NCBI GenBank assembly: GCA_036677145.1
Contig: JAKFFF010000018.1
Coordinates: 1-64,000, forward strand
Direction of reading: 5' to 3'
Length of the DNA stretch: 64,000 nt
Source: CADEED01 sp036677145
GTDB lineage: Bacteria > Pseudomonadota > Gammaproteobacteria > Steroidobacterales > Steroidobacteraceae
The notes under the pieces are model-generated. The model had not been told where the DNA came from and did not search any database. It saw nothing but the letters and a program-made list of their open reading frames with translations. Shown here in pieces: positions 14,493-23,182 of this stretch; within the stretch, counting starts at the first letter, position 1; the number at the start of each line of letters is the position of its first letter. A program made the position numbers and the translations under genes.

Positions 14493-17189
14493 GTGAGTCT
14501 CGAAGCAACTGTTTCCACGCGAATCAATCTTGCGCGCTCCGTGCGGCTGGCCTTGTTGGCCGCGGCCGGAGCGGCAGCGCCGCTGACTGCTCACGCCGAG
14601 GAACCGGCGCCGGCACCAGCACCAGCGTACAACGTCGATGAAATCATCGTTACCGGCAGCCGTATCCGCGGTTCTCAGCCCGTCGGTTCCCCGGTCACCG
14701 AGGTGTCGCGCGCGGACATCGAGATCGCCGCGCCACTATCGACCGCGGCGCTGCTGCAGAAGCTGCCCCAGGTCTTCAATCTCGGCGTGTCCGAGAACTC
14801 GCGTGGACAATCCGGCGGCTCGGGCAACATAACTTACGGTACCGCTATCAACCTGCGCGGCATCGGACCTTACTCGACCCTCACGCTCATCGACGGACAT
14901 CGTGCCGTGCCGCAAGGCACCACCGGGTTCGCCGTCGATCCGTCGATCGTTCCCACCCTCGCGCTGGAGCGCGTCGAAGTGGTCGCCGATGGCGCCTCGG
15001 CCATTTATGGCTCGGATGCGATCGCCGGCGTGGTCAATCTGATTCCGCGGCGCTCCTTCGATGGCATCGAGGTGAGCGTGCGTGGCGCGCGCGCCAACGA
15101 ATACGACGAGCGTCAGATTGGCGCGATCGGCGGGTTCGAGTGGTCGAGCGGCCGCACGATGATCGCGTTCGAGAATTCCTTTCACAGCAATCTGAATGGT
15201 ACGGACCGCGAATTCTTCCGCGGCGACCTGACCTCCCGCGGCGGCCGCGACTTCCGCGTGGTGCAATGCAATCCGGGAAACATCGTCGTGGCCGGAACCA
15301 GCCACGCCATCCCGGCGTCGGGTGTCACCACCGCCACGCGCGGTCAGCTGGTGCCCGGGACCACCAACCGCTGCGACAACGCCCAGCACCAGGACCTGCT
15401 CCCCGAGCAGGAGCGCAACTCGGCCATGGTGACCTTCGACCAGGACATCAATGACCGTGTCTCGCTGTTCGCCGATGGATTCTGGACGCGGCGCACTTTC
15501 GTGAACCAGGTGGGCGATCAGGCCGCGGCGCTGACCGTACGCAACGTGAACCCTTTCTTCGTCGCGCCTCCCGGCAGCACCGCCACATCCGCGACCGTCA
15601 ACTATTCTTTTGGCAGTCAGCTGCCCTCCAACGACACGCGCGGATTCTCCGAGTCCTACCAGGCAACAGTGGGCACCCGGATCGGGCTGGGCGGTTCCTG
15701 GGAGTTCGAAGGCCTCTTCAGTTACGGCCACGCCTCCGAGCGCAGCACATCGGAATTCGGAATCGACAACGCCGCGCTCAACGCCGCGCTGGCGCGCACC
15801 GACCCGGCGACTGCGCTGAATCCATTCAGCACGGCGCCTAACAATGAAGCGGCGCTGCGCAACCTGGCGACGCAGTTGTTCATCGCGCCGGGCGACACGC
15901 ATTTCCGCGGCCTCGAGCTGAAAGTCGACGGACCCCTCGCGGACTTGCCGGGTGGCGCATTGCGCGCGGCCTTCGGCCTGGAGGGCCAGGTGCTGACCAG
16001 TCAGTCCGGTCTGATCAACGGGACCTGGGCGGCGCCCGTCTATGCCATCACGCCGCGTGTTCGGCGTGAAATCAAATCCGCTTACGCGGAAGTGCTGATC
16101 CCGATCTTCGGCGCGGACAACGCGCGCGCCGGACTGCGCGAGCTCACCCTCGATCTCGCGGCGCGTTATGACGATTACAGCGACCTCGAAGACGGTTCGA
16201 CGATCAATCCGAAATTCGGCCTCAACTGGGCGCCGATCGACTCGCTGCGTTTCCGCGGCACCTACGGCGAGTCGTTCCGCGCACCCACGTTCGCGCAGAT
16301 CTACGGCAACAGTTCGGCGCTGTACGTACAGAACTATTCGGATCCGACGCGGGGTGGCGCGATCACGCAGGGCATCACGCTGTCCGGCGGAAATCTCGAG
16401 CTCGAGCCGGAGACGGCGGAGACCTATACGTTTGGTGTGGACTTCACGCCCATCCCCGAGGTCCGCATCAACCTGACCTATTTCCACATCGACTACGAAA
16501 AGCAGATCACCTCGTACCTGTCCGACCTGAGCATTCTCAACCGGGAAAGCCAGTTCGCCGGCACGGGCATCATCGTGCGCAATCCCGATCCGGCCTTCGT
16601 CGCGAGCCTCGTCTCGACCAAGCCGATTCGCGGCGTGTTGCCGAATCCCGTGACCCTGTACGTCGATGGCCGCACCAACAACCTCGGCACGACGATTGCC
16701 GCGGGCTTCGACCTGTCCGCGCAATTCAGCCTCGACGCAGGCACGGCTGGCACGTTCGACTTCGGCCTGATGACGACGTACTTCACCACCTACGACGGGG
16801 CGATCACGCCTGTCGCGGACCAGCTCGATCAACTGAACACGATCTACAACCCGCTCGAATTCAAGGCGCGCGGCAACGTGACGTGGCGCCGCGCGGGATT
16901 GATGGGTGCGCTGTTCATCAATCACCTGGGGTCGTACGACAACAATCTGGTTAACCCTGTGGAGAAGGTCGATTCGAAGACCACCTTCGACCTGCACCTT
17001 TCTTACAGCTTTCCAGGCGAAGGCTTCACCGACGGACTTTCGGTGGGCCTGGATGCCGTCAACCTGCTGGATGAAGAGCCGCCTTTCGTGAATATCGCCC
17101 AGAGCCCGAATGGCGGCGGCGGCTTCGATCCGACGCTCAACAATCCGGTCGGTCGCATCTTGGGACTCTCACTTCGAAAGAAGTGGTGA
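14493..17189 (+). CDS. TonB-dependent outer-membrane receptor
   Basis: 898 residues starting at GTG 14493, which has GGGAGG about six bases upstream; an ATG at 14406 in the same frame lacks a ribosome site and would precede a non-signal sequence. The signal peptide ends near AHAEE. The TonB box is VDEIIVTGSR, followed by the plug (LQKLPQVFNLG, INLRGIGPYSTLTLIDGHR, VEVVADGASAIYGSDAIAGVVNLI) and the 22-strand barrel. The C-terminus is LSLRKKW, ending in an aromatic residue as barrel proteins do. It imports a scarce ligand across the outer membrane using TonB energy. Its position opposite MarR with a shared operator suggests it feeds the TRAP/CoA-transferase operon. Confidence 0.93.
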   Translation: MSLEATVSTRINLARSVRLALLAAAGAAAPLTAHAEEPAPAPAPAYNVDEIIVTGSRIRGSQPVGSPVTEVSRADIEIAAPLSTAALLQKLPQVFNLGVSENSRGQSGGSGNITYGTAINLRGIGPYSTLTLIDGHRAVPQGTTGFAVDPSIVPTLALERVEVVADGASAIYGSDAIAGVVNLIPRRSFDGIEVSVRGARANEYDERQIGAIGGFEWSSGRTMIAFENSFHSNLNGTDREFFRGDLTSRGGRDFRVVQCNPGNIVVAGTSHAIPASGVTTATRGQLVPGTTNRCDNAQHQDLLPEQERNSAMVTFDQDINDRVSLFADGFWTRRTFVNQVGDQAAALTVRNVNPFFVAPPGSTATSATVNYSFGSQLPSNDTRGFSESYQATVGTRIGLGGSWEFEGLFSYGHASERSTSEFGIDNAALNAALARTDPATALNPFSTAPNNEAALRNLATQLFIAPGDTHFRGLELKVDGPLADLPGGALRAAFGLEGQVLTSQSGLINGTWAAPVYAITPRVRREIKSAYAEVLIPIFGADNARAGLRELTLDLAARYDDYSDLEDGSTINPKFGLNWAPIDSLRFRGTYGESFRAPTFAQIYGNSSALYVQNYSDPTRGGAITQGITLSGGNLELEPETAETYTFGVDFTPIPEVRINLTYFHIDYEKQITSYLSDLSILNRESQFAGTGIIVRNPDPAFVASLVSTKPIRGVLPNPVTLYVDGRTNNLGTTIAAGFDLSAQFSLDAGTAGTFDFGLMTTYFTTYDGAITPVADQLDQLNTIYNPLEFKARGNVTWRRAGLMGALFINHLGSYDNNLVNPVEKVDSKTTFDLHLSYSFPGEGFTDGLSVGLDAVNLLDEEPPFVNIAQSPNGGGGFDPTLNNPVGRILGLSLRKKW

Positions 17190-17193
17190 GTGT

Positions 17194-17244
17194 CCGGCGA
17201 GGGCAGCCCTGCACTCTCCCCAGAGATGGCGCTGCCTTCGCCGG
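17194..17244 (+). terminator. Probable transcription terminator hairpin after the first TBDR
   Basis: CCGGCGAGGGCAGC (17194-17207) pairs with GCTGCCTTCGCCGG (17231-17244): 14 pairs with one G-U, around a 23-base loop. It begins five bases after the stop codon and is followed by GCCTTATTAG, so the U-tract is poor. It may separate the two tandem TBDR genes. Confidence 0.5.
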
Positions 17245-17287
17245 GCCTTATTAGATTGGCTTATGGGTCCAGACAGTTTTGGTGTTT

Positions 17288-17332
17288 CCCGTCGATCAGC
17301 CAGTCTTCCTAGACTGACGCCCGATCGACGGG
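17288..17332 (+). promoter_or_regulatory. Structured leader hairpin directly upstream of second TBDR
   Basis: CCCGTCGATC (17288-17297) and GATCGACGGG (17323-17332) form a perfect 10-pair stem. Inside it CAGTCT-TCCT-AGACTG (17301-17316) forms a second perfect stem. The outer stem ends about two bases before the AGGGGGG ribosome site of the TBDR at 17347. It could be a post-transcriptional control element or a nested operator; the sequence matches no riboswitch class I recognise. Confidence 0.5.
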
Positions 17333-17346
17333 TCAGGGGGGTAATC

Positions 17347-19542
17347 ATGGATTTTCGGAAACGCTCGGCGCTCCAGGTTCGCACGGCATTCGCTGTCGCC
17401 GCAGTCGCTGCCACAGGGCCTGTGACGTTTGCGCAAACGGCCGCGGGAGCTCCGACGCAGGAACTGGACGAGGTGATCGTCACCGCGGAACGCCGCGAAG
17501 TGAACCTGCAGGACGTTCCGGCATCCGCGACTGTATTCACCGCCGAATCGATCGCCTCACAGGGCATCGACAACGTGCTCGACATCCAGACGGTGGCCCC
17601 CAGTGTGGCCATCAACACCTACAACCGATCCACGTTCATCAACATCCGCGGCGTGGGCATCGCGCAATCCGCGCCGACTTCGAATCCCGGCGTGGCCTAT
17701 TACATCGACGGGATGTTCATCCCGCACGAGCAGTTCATCGCCCAGACATTCTTCGATATCGACTCGATCGAAGTCCTGCGCGGCCCGCAGGGCACGCTGA
17801 CGGGACAGAACTCGACCGGCGGCGCCATCTACGTACGCACGCCGCCGCCGAATTTTGACGGATTCTCCGGATACATCGATCAGACCGTTGCCGACAACGA
17901 CTGGTATCGCACGACGGCCGCGGCCAACGTGCCGCTGGAGGAGGGATTCGCGATGCGCATCTCCGGCGTGTACGACAAACGTGGCAGTTTCACCGATAAC
18001 ATCGGACCGAGTTCCAGCGAGCCCGGGAGCGGCCGCGATCTGGCGGCTCGTGTCGCGTTTCGCTACAGCCCCTCGGACTCGGTGACCTTCGACCTGCGCT
18101 ACGAGCATTTCGATCGTCAGACCGACTACAACGCCATCAAGAATCGCGCTGACCTGGTGACCTCCGATCCGTTCACGATCGAGGAGGACGCCATCTCTTT
18201 CCTGAATCAGAAAGGCGATCGTTCGTCGCTCGAGGCGCGCTTCGAGCTGACGCCGAGCCTTGCGCTGCGCGCGCAGACCAGCGTGCTCGAAGCGGTGACC
18301 ACCGACCAGGCGGACGGAGATCGCACGGCCACGGCGCTTCCGGTGCCGGCGAACCTGCCGACCAACGGCGCCAACACGGCGACGTACCGCGGCCGTGTCA
18401 GCTACACCTCGCAGGAGCTGGACACCTGGGTCAGCGAGATCAATCTGCTGTCGACCGGCGAGGCGCCGTTCCAGTGGATGGTCGGCGCGTTCTACCTGGA
18501 AGAAGACAGCCCGGTATCGGTGCTGCGTGACAACCGCAACACCCGGGACTTCGTGCAGTCGAACTCGAGCATCATCACCGAGCTGTCGAACACTTCGACA
18601 TCGGTTTTCGGTCAGATGGACTATCGCTTGGGCTCGTCCTGGGCAATCGACCTCGGTCTGCGTTATTCCGAAGACAAGCAGGAGTACAAGCGGCTGGTGA
18701 TCCCGGGCGCGCCGCCGCCGGGATGTTTCCCCTGTACGACGGAGTTGGAATCGGATGAGGTGACCGGCCGTTTCGGCCTCAAGTTCTTCGCGTCCGACGA
18801 CGTGATGACGTACGCGACGGTATCCAAGGGTTACAAGGCCGGCGGCATCAATCTCGACCCGCGCCTGCCGGACTATCTACCGGAAACGAACGAGATGGCC
18901 GAACTGGGCATCAAGTCCACGATCGCCGACGGACGGCTGCGCGTGAACGGCGCGATCTTCTACTCGGAATACGAAGGCATCCAGCTGTCATCCCTCACGG
19001 CGGTCGGTACGCCACCCGTGCTGCTGCCGAACACGCTCAACGCCGCGCCCGCCGAAATGTACGGCGTGGAGCTCGAGCTACTGGGCAGGTTCGGGGCGCT
19101 GGAATTCAATCTGGGCGTGAGCACGCTGAACAGCGAGTTCACCGAGGACGCGTTGCTGACCGATTCGCAGACCAACACCAACCGTCTCGTACCGGCCGGT
19201 TCGACCGTGCCCTTCGCGCCGGAGCTGACGGCGAATGCGGGCCTGCAGTACGACATCATGATGGGAACCTGGACGCTGACGCCGCGCATCCAGGTTTCAT
19301 ACATGGATGAACAACTCTCGACGCCATTCGAATACGCTGCCACGATCGTGCCATCGCGCACCGTCGCCGATTTCAGGTTGACGGCCATGCCCACGGACAA
19401 CATTCGACTTGAAGCTTTCGCGACCAATCTCTTCGACGAGACCTACATCGCCGCGCAGGTGCAGGATGCGAGCAGCGCGTCCGGTGGAATCATCTATGGA
19501 GCGCCACGCCAGATTGGCATCCGAGCGAAGTTCGATTTCTAA
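17347..19542 (+). CDS. TonB-dependent outer-membrane receptor
   Basis: 731 residues. The start at 17347 follows AGGGGGG and gives a signal peptide (MDFRKRSALQ...VTFAQ). The TonB box is LDEVIVTAERRE. The plug includes VPASATVFTAESI, INIRGVG, YYIDGMFIP, and IEVLRGPQGTLTGQNSTGGAI, a form common in the receptors of Sphingomonads and steroid or polyaromatic degraders. The barrel has the YATVSKGYKAGGIN block and ends in KFDF. It is translationally coupled to the di-haem cytochrome gene, which begins inside its 3' end. The ligand is unknown. Confidence 0.93.
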   Translation: MDFRKRSALQVRTAFAVAAVAATGPVTFAQTAAGAPTQELDEVIVTAERREVNLQDVPASATVFTAESIASQGIDNVLDIQTVAPSVAINTYNRSTFINIRGVGIAQSAPTSNPGVAYYIDGMFIPHEQFIAQTFFDIDSIEVLRGPQGTLTGQNSTGGAIYVRTPPPNFDGFSGYIDQTVADNDWYRTTAAANVPLEEGFAMRISGVYDKRGSFTDNIGPSSSEPGSGRDLAARVAFRYSPSDSVTFDLRYEHFDRQTDYNAIKNRADLVTSDPFTIEEDAISFLNQKGDRSSLEARFELTPSLALRAQTSVLEAVTTDQADGDRTATALPVPANLPTNGANTATYRGRVSYTSQELDTWVSEINLLSTGEAPFQWMVGAFYLEEDSPVSVLRDNRNTRDFVQSNSSIITELSNTSTSVFGQMDYRLGSSWAIDLGLRYSEDKQEYKRLVIPGAPPPGCFPCTTELESDEVTGRFGLKFFASDDVMTYATVSKGYKAGGINLDPRLPDYLPETNEMAELGIKSTIADGRLRVNGAIFYSEYEGIQLSSLTAVGTPPVLLPNTLNAAPAEMYGVELELLGRFGALEFNLGVSTLNSEFTEDALLTDSQTNTNRLVPAGSTVPFAPELTANAGLQYDIMMGTWTLTPRIQVSYMDEQLSTPFEYAATIVPSRTVADFRLTAMPTDNIRLEAFATNLFDETYIAAQVQDASSASGGIIYGAPRQIGIRAKFDF

Positions 19543-21157
19543 GAGGGCCGCTCACGCGAGGCGGCTGACGGCCGCCCTCGCGGTACTTTGGATCGGCGGC
19601 GTTCAGGCGCAGGGCGTTTCGGGCCATGTGCCGGAGCAGAATCGCCAGGCGCAGCTTGCGCCAGCGGCCCCGGTGAGCCATGAGCCGTCCTCGACGAGTT
19701 GGTGGTCGCCGGGAGATGGAAAGACGCTGACGGAACTCGCCGGGTACCGCAATACATTCGGCAGCGTCGGCGTGCTCAATGCCGCGGGGCCGGTAAAGAC
19801 GGCCGGTCATCCGTTTTTCGAACCCATCGGAGAAAACGGGCGCGCCTGCGTCACCTGCCATCAGCCGGCGAACTCGATGTCGCTTTCGGGCGAGATGATC
19901 CGCGAGCGCTGGGCGAAAACGCAGGGCAAGGATCCGCTGTTCGCGCCGGTGGACGGGATGAACTGTCCGCATCTGCCCGCGGAGGACCCGCGTTCGCACT
20001 CATTGTTGCTGGACCGCGGACTGATCCGGATATTCCTGCCGTGGCCACCCAAGGCGGCGGATGGCTCGAGCATCGATCCCGAGTTCACGCTGGAAGTCGT
20101 GCGCGACCCCACGGGCTGCAACACTCATCCTCTCTATGGGATCAACAGCGCGAATCCGATGATCTCGGTGTACCGGCGGCCGCGGCCGGTCGCGAACCTG
20201 CGATACGTGACGCACCAGGGTTTCGGCGTCTTTGGTTTCATCGGCAAGAACGGACTGCCGGCGAGCCGCGATCCCGAAACAGGCCGGCCGAGCGCGATGA
20301 ACCTGCTGTCCGACGCGCGTCAGCCCACATTGAAGACCCAGGCAGTCGAAGCCGCGATCACTCATCTGCAATTCGACGGCAAGCTCGACGACGCGCGGCT
20401 CGGCCGCATCGTCGACTTCGAGCGGCAGACCTATGCCGCGCAAATCCGCGACACGTCCGCAGGCGATCTCATGGAGGCGAATGGTCCGCCGGGCCTGGGC
20501 GTCCGCAATCTCGCCGCGGGCCGCGAGGGGCTGCTCGGCAACAACATCACCAATTTCGTCATTCCGCTGGGTGATCAATGGAAGCGGCTGCCGCAGTCGC
20601 AGGATGCGTCGATGGACGCGCGCAACCGGCAGCGCGAATCCATCGCGCGCGGTCACGACGTGTTCATGTTCCGCACGTTCTGGATCCGCGATGCGATGCA
20701 TTTGAATACGGTCGGGCTCGGCAATCCCACCAAGCGAACCTGCTCCACGTGTCATGGAATGCACATGCTGGGCATGGACATCGCCAGCGGCTGGATGGAC
20801 ATCGGCACCACGAATCTGCCGTGGGCGCGCGAGGAGCCGCTCAATCCGTGGAACGAGCGCAAGGCCGAGCTGCCGTTGTTCAAGATCACCTGCAAGCCCG
20901 CTGTGCCGCCGCATCCGTTCCTGGGACGCGTGATCTACACGCAGGATCCCGGGCGCGCGCTGATTTCCGGCAAGTGCAATGACGTGGGCGCGATCGTCAT
21001 GCAGCAGTTGCGCGGTCTCGCGGCGCGCGCGCCGTACTTCTCGAATGGTTCGGCCGGATCGCTGCGTGAGATGGTCGATTTCTACGATCGCCGCTTCAAC
21101 ATCGGCTTCACCGATCGGGAACGTGACGACCTGATCAACTTCCTGGGCGCACTGTGA
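19496..21157 (+). CDS. Exported di-haem cytochrome c (peroxidase/MauG-like)
   Basis: 553 residues starting at ATG 19496, inside the end of the TBDR gene, with GGTGGA upstream. The long basic leader and hydrophobic stretch (RRLTAALAVLWIGGVQAQG) direct export. Two haem c attachment motifs are seen, CVTCHQ and CSTCHG, separated by about 300 residues as in the cytochrome c peroxidase/MauG fold, though the protein is longer than typical peroxidases. Conserved stretches include NNITNFVIPLGDQW and PYFSNGSAGSLREMVDFYDRRF, the latter being the peroxidase-like C-terminal motif. It probably performs periplasmic oxidation of the ligand brought in by the coupled TBDR; this is inference. Confidence 0.85.
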   Translation: MERHARLASERSSISKRAAHARRLTAALAVLWIGGVQAQGVSGHVPEQNRQAQLAPAAPVSHEPSSTSWWSPGDGKTLTELAGYRNTFGSVGVLNAAGPVKTAGHPFFEPIGENGRACVTCHQPANSMSLSGEMIRERWAKTQGKDPLFAPVDGMNCPHLPAEDPRSHSLLLDRGLIRIFLPWPPKAADGSSIDPEFTLEVVRDPTGCNTHPLYGINSANPMISVYRRPRPVANLRYVTHQGFGVFGFIGKNGLPASRDPETGRPSAMNLLSDARQPTLKTQAVEAAITHLQFDGKLDDARLGRIVDFERQTYAAQIRDTSAGDLMEANGPPGLGVRNLAAGREGLLGNNITNFVIPLGDQWKRLPQSQDASMDARNRQRESIARGHDVFMFRTFWIRDAMHLNTVGLGNPTKRTCSTCHGMHMLGMDIASGWMDIGTTNLPWAREEPLNPWNERKAELPLFKITCKPAVPPHPFLGRVIYTQDPGRALISGKCNDVGAIVMQQLRGLAARAPYFSNGSAGSLREMVDFYDRRFNIGFTDRERDDLINFLGAL

Positions 21158-21936
21158 AGAGGCTCATCGCCAAACTACTGCTCGCGTGTGGCGCTGTCAG
21201 CGTCTCCGCGGCGGACCCCGCTGTGGGAGATCGCCTGAGCTTCGTGAGTTGCCCGGTGGTCCGCGATACGAGCTCGGTTCCCTGCTGGCTCGCGGAGTAC
21301 GAAGGCCAGACGTATTTCCTCACATTGCAGACCGACGTCAGCGCTCCGGTGAATCCGCCCTGGCTGGGTCACAAGGTGCTGGTCGAGGGCGTGGTTTCCG
21401 ATGTGCCGGCCATCTGCGGCGGCCGCGTCCTCAAGCCCGTGGCGCTGTCGGTCATTCAGGATCTCGATGCCTCGTGCAACACGGTGCTGCCCGCCGAAGA
21501 CCGCTACAACCTGACATTCGAGCCGCCGCGCCCGCCAGGCCCCAGCCGCGGACGTCTCGCGTTCGGCGATCCGGTCGCATCCGGAACGCCCGCCGCCGCG
21601 ACGGCTTTCACTCTTCAATATGAGTTCGACGGTCTCGTGGCCTTCCGTCATGCGCTGATACTCCAGCAGATTCTCGACGCGGCCCGCCAGGTGCATGCGA
21701 AGGAACTGCGTATCACGGCCTATCGGTCGGCCTCGCGGCTTTCGAACAAGTCGGTGATGCGCGAGCGCGATCAGATCGGCCGTGAGCGCGCGGAACAGAT
21801 TCGCGAGTTGCTCCAGGGCGCCGGGCTCGATGACGTGAAGTTCACGCTGCAATGGAAAGACCGGTCGAAACGGCCGAACGGCGCGGAAGATGCCGCCAAC
21901 CGCCGCGCGGAAGTGGAGCTCGTCGCCGGTAGCTAG
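21154..21936 (+). CDS. Exported protein with OmpA-like C-terminal domain
   Basis: 260 residues starting at GTG 21154 in a GTGA overlap with the cytochrome gene. The signal peptide is MKRLIAKLLLACGAVSVSA. Residues about 20-140 form an uncharacterised domain containing four or five cysteines. The C-terminal part (about 150-256) resembles OmpA/MotB peptidoglycan-binding folds: ILQQILDAARQVHAKELRITAYRSASRLSN, IGRERAEQIRELLQGAGL and the closing NRRAEVEL. It may tether the cytochrome/receptor system to the cell wall. Its stop overlaps the stop of the convergent P450 gene (CTAG). Confidence 0.65.
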   Translation: MKRLIAKLLLACGAVSVSAADPAVGDRLSFVSCPVVRDTSSVPCWLAEYEGQTYFLTLQTDVSAPVNPPWLGHKVLVEGVVSDVPAICGGRVLKPVALSVIQDLDASCNTVLPAEDRYNLTFEPPRPPGPSRGRLAFGDPVASGTPAAATAFTLQYEFDGLVAFRHALILQQILDAARQVHAKELRITAYRSASRLSNKSVMRERDQIGRERAEQIRELLQGAGLDDVKFTLQWKDRSKRPNGAEDAANRRAEVELVAGS

Positions 21937-23114
21937 GCGGCGCGCACCCGCAGCGGCACGGAAATCGGTCCGACCTCGGGCATCCCGCTCATCTTCAGAT
22001 CGCCGCACAGCTCGAAATGGCTGGTCTGCGACAGCAGCTCTTCGAGCGCGATGCGCAATTCCTGCCGCGCCAGCGCGATGCCGGCGCACAGGTGAGGGCC
22101 ACGGCCGAAGGCCAGGTGTTGGCGGATGTTAGGGCGGCGCAACTGGAACTCATCCGGCTCGGGGAACACGGTCTCGTCCCGGTTCGCCGAGGCATATACG
22201 AGCGCGATCGGCTCACCGGGCTTGATCCGCCGTCCATGCAATTCGACTTCGTGCCGCGCGGAACGCGCGAAGCCACGGTAGGGCGTATAGAGGCGCAGGA
22301 ATTCCTCGATCGCATCGGGAACCAGCGACGGATCGCCGCGCAGCTGCTGCTGTAGTTCGACGTCGCGCGACAGGTGCACAGCGATGCTGCCGAGCAGGAT
22401 CGGTGGCGCCACGAGGCCGACGACCAGGACCTGGCGCACGCAGCCGGCCAGCAGGACTTCCGGAAACGGCTGCCCGTTGTCATCGCGCGCCGCCAGCAGC
22501 GAACTCGTCGGATCGACATCGGGATCGCGCGGCTCGCGCCGCCGCTCGGCGATCACTTCCGCCGCCATCTCCGCGAGTTGCGCGGCGGCGGTGGCGACAC
22601 TGCTCTTGTCGAAGGATTCCCACGCCTTGACGTAGGCCTGCGCCGTGCGCCACAACACCCGGGTCTGCTTTTCAGTGAGCCCGAGCCATTCACCGAAAAC
22701 TTCCGCGGGCAGCGGGCTCGAAAAATGTTCGACGAAATCCGCTTCACCCCTCGCGACGAATGCCTGCATGAGCGAGCGTGCGACGCGGCGAGTCGTGTGT
22801 TCGATTCCCGCGACACGCGCGGCGCCGAGCGCGCGATCGATCGCCTTGCGATAAGGCGTGTGATCGGGCGGATCCAGATGCAGCGGCGGCCTGCGCCCGG
22901 TGGCGGATGAGCCCGGCACCACGTTGCGCACCGATGTGATGTACAGATCCGGCTGCATCAGTATGTCGTAGACATCCTGGTAACGCGTCACCGCCCAGAA
23001 GCCATCGAACGAAGTGCTGTGCGCAACGGGGCAACGCGCACGAAGATCCGCAAACGCCGCGTAGGTGCTTTCGAATGTTTCCTCCTGCGTAGGATCGTAT
23101 TCGTTTGGCGGCAT
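21933..23114 (-). CDS. Cytochrome P450
   Basis: 393 residues, soluble bacterial class. The haem loop is FGRGPHLCAG (Cys343) and the K-helix ExxR is EEFLR (Glu271, Arg274), followed by NRDETVFPEPDEFQLRR. The I-helix, which normally carries (A/G)Gx(D/E)T, instead reads VVGLVAPPILLGS (about 231-243). The acid-alcohol pair for oxygen activation is therefore missing. The start at 23114 has GAGAG upstream. No ferredoxin or reductase gene is adjacent. It lies 68 bases downstream of an MFS carrier on the same strand and is probably co-transcribed. The substrate is unknown. Confidence 0.93.
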   Translation of the reverse strand: MPPNEYDPTQEETFESTYAAFADLRARCPVAHSTSFDGFWAVTRYQDVYDILMQPDLYITSVRNVVPGSSATGRRPPLHLDPPDHTPYRKAIDRALGAARVAGIEHTTRRVARSLMQAFVARGEADFVEHFSSPLPAEVFGEWLGLTEKQTRVLWRTAQAYVKAWESFDKSSVATAAAQLAEMAAEVIAERRREPRDPDVDPTSSLLAARDDNGQPFPEVLLAGCVRQVLVVGLVAPPILLGSIAVHLSRDVELQQQLRGDPSLVPDAIEEFLRLYTPYRGFARSARHEVELHGRRIKPGEPIALVYASANRDETVFPEPDEFQLRRPNIRQHLAFGRGPHLCAGIALARQELRIALEELLSQTSHFELCGDLKMSGMPEVGPISVPLRVRAA

Positions 23115-23182
23115 GAGGATTCTCTCGGAATGGCTTCAGATGTTAGGCAGCGGACCGCGCACGCGGGTAACAGTGGTTCGCT

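Noticed and set aside
14736..16997. Long open frame antisense to the first TBDR (about 750 codons)
   Set aside because: Arginine/aspartate-rich composition with no domain pattern, directly opposite a clear receptor gene; a by-product of high G+C codon usage. The same applies to long antisense frames at 2371-3837, 6571-8427, 44525-46516 and 56283-57797.
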